Both the position numbers and the translations under genes were made by a program. Of a stretch of DNA of 6,062 nt, positions 5,749 to 6,062 are shown piece after piece. How positions within the stretch are numbered: the stretch's first letter is position 1; the number at the start of each line of letters is the position of its first letter. A model generated the notes under the pieces. It was not told the DNA's origin. It ran no database searches and saw nothing but the letters and a program-made list of their open reading frames with translations. The DNA is from an uncultured Collinsella sp. (GTDB lineage Bacteria > Actinomycetota > Coriobacteriia > Coriobacteriales > Coriobacteriaceae): assembly GCA_900549195.1 (NCBI GenBank), contig URNK01000105.1, positions 1-6,062 of the forward strand. Reading direction: 5' to 3'.

Positions 5749-5772
5749 GATAATCCTCTTACGTAGATTATC
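5749..5772. promoter_or_regulatory. Inverted repeat upstream of the TetR gene, candidate operator
   Basis: GATAATC at 5749-5755 and GATTATC at 5766-5772 are exact inverted copies separated by 10 bp, so the two half-sites are 17 bp centre to centre. The left arm contains GATAAT, a one-mismatch -10 hexamer. Overlap of a dyad with a promoter element 44 bases before a TetR-family gene is the usual layout of an autoregulatory operator. No clear -35 is seen at 17 bp. Confidence 0.45.
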
Positions 5773-5802
5773 TCTCATCTGTTGATGAATGCTCGCATAT
5801 CG

Positions 5803-5808
5803 AAGGGA
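5803..5808 (+). promoter_or_regulatory. Ribosome binding site of the TetR gene
   Basis: AAGGGA lies seven bases before the ATG at 5816 and supports that start. Confidence 0.65.
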
Positions 5809-5815
5809 CACGCCC

Positions 5816-6019
5816 ATGGCAACCAGCAAACCGCGTCTTGATCGTCGCATCGTTCGCAGCCGTAATGCCATCCTTTCCGCTTTCGAGCGCCTGCTCATGG
5901 AAAAGCCGCTGGCAGACATTACGGTGAGTGCCATCGCGCGCGAGGCCAATGTCGACCGCAAAACCTTTTACGTTCACTTTGGTACGGTTGACGGCCTGCT
6001 CGATGCCATTGCCGTCGAT
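5816..6019 (+). CDS. TetR/AcrR-family transcriptional regulator, N-terminal fragment
   Basis: The 68 genomic codons encode a basic N-terminal arm (MATSKPRLDRRIVRSR) and then a TetR-type helix-turn-helix domain. Helix 1 is around AILSAFERLLMEKPLADITV (18-37), helix 2 SAIAREANV (38-46) and the recognition helix with the family hallmark DRKTFYVHFGTVDGLLDAI (47-65). Such proteins are dimeric cytoplasmic repressors whose C-terminal domain binds a ligand. That domain, normally about 120 or more residues, lies beyond the window. The gene is cut by the library adapter at 6020. The open frame continues through the adapter as LSLIHISEPTRLAL, which is artificial. The target is unknown: self-regulation through the inverted repeat at 5749-5772 is plausible, and control of the upstream membrane protein or of unseen downstream genes is also possible. 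Confidence 0.92.
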
Positions 6020-6062
6020 CTGTCTCTTATACACATCTCCGAGCCCACGAGACTAGCGCTCA
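6020..6062 (-). other. Nextera (Tn5) sequencing adapter, not genomic
   Basis: This is the reverse complement of the adapter at the left end: mosaic end CTGTCTCTTATACACATCT at 6020-6038, read-2 stem CCGAGCCCACGAGAC at 6039-6053, index TAGCGCTC at 6054-6061 and one base of the P7 oligo. The first C (6020) could also be genomic by chance. Sequence from here on should be trimmed. Confidence 0.98.

Noticed and set aside
5726..5754. Complete sigma-70 promoter for the TetR gene using GATAAT at 5749-5754.
   Set aside because: The hexamer 17 bp upstream (GGGCAT) does not resemble a -35, and TTGTGC at 5734-5739 is only 9 bp away, so only the inverted repeat is reported.
5768..6034. Reverse-strand open frame opposite the TetR gene starting MYKRQ.
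   Set aside because: The start lies inside the adapter and the rest is antisense of the TetR helix-turn-helix.
3..6062. Terminal 43-bp inverted repeats suggesting a transposon, linear plasmid or phage end.
   Set aside because: The repeats are exactly Nextera mosaic end, adapter stem and index. No transposase gene or target duplication is present.

Overview
The window reads as a roughly 6 kb piece of a GC-rich bacterial chromosome with every gene on the + strand. GC-biased codons, short intergenic gaps with clean hairpin/T-run terminators, a PTS Enzyme I gene beside PfkB-type sugar kinases, and a tRNA-Glu with the CTC anticodon together suggest an actinobacterial gut anaerobe. A Collinsella-like member of the Coriobacteriia is my best guess. 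This is recognition by eye, not a database match.

Both outer ends are not genomic. Bases 1-45 and 6020-6062 are Nextera (Tn5) library adapter, the same P7/i7 side with the same 8-base index at each end, in inverted orientation. The biological insert is therefore about 46-6019, and the two end genes are cut by the adapter junctions rather than truncated in the organism.

From left to right: the last 90 codons of ptsI (PTS Enzyme I); after a 74-nt gap with a hairpin, a 310-aa PfkB/1-phosphofructokinase-family kinase followed by a strong intrinsic terminator; a second 310-aa paralogous kinase with its own ribosome binding site and terminator; a complete class II tRNA nucleotidyltransferase (cca) with an HD domain; a tRNA-Glu(CTC) with a good promoter and terminator; a 435-aa polytopic membrane protein of the LPG-synthase-TM/flippase-like family with a basic tail; and the N-terminal DNA-binding domain of a TetR-family regulator preceded by a likely operator.

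The first third is sugar uptake and phosphorylation: Enzyme I starts the PTS phosphorelay, and the two kinases probably phosphorylate sugar phosphates such as fructose-1-phosphate or tagatose-6-phosphate on the way to glycolysis. The middle is tRNA supply (cca plus tRNA-Glu). The last part is an envelope protein and a regulator with no proven link to each other. I do not see a new defence, mobile or biosynthetic system. The most interesting biological points are the active-site substitutions in the tandem kinases, the inverted repeat upstream of the TetR gene and the five-base variable loop of tRNA-Glu. The most important practical point is the adapter contamination. No gap between genes exceeds 300 bases.
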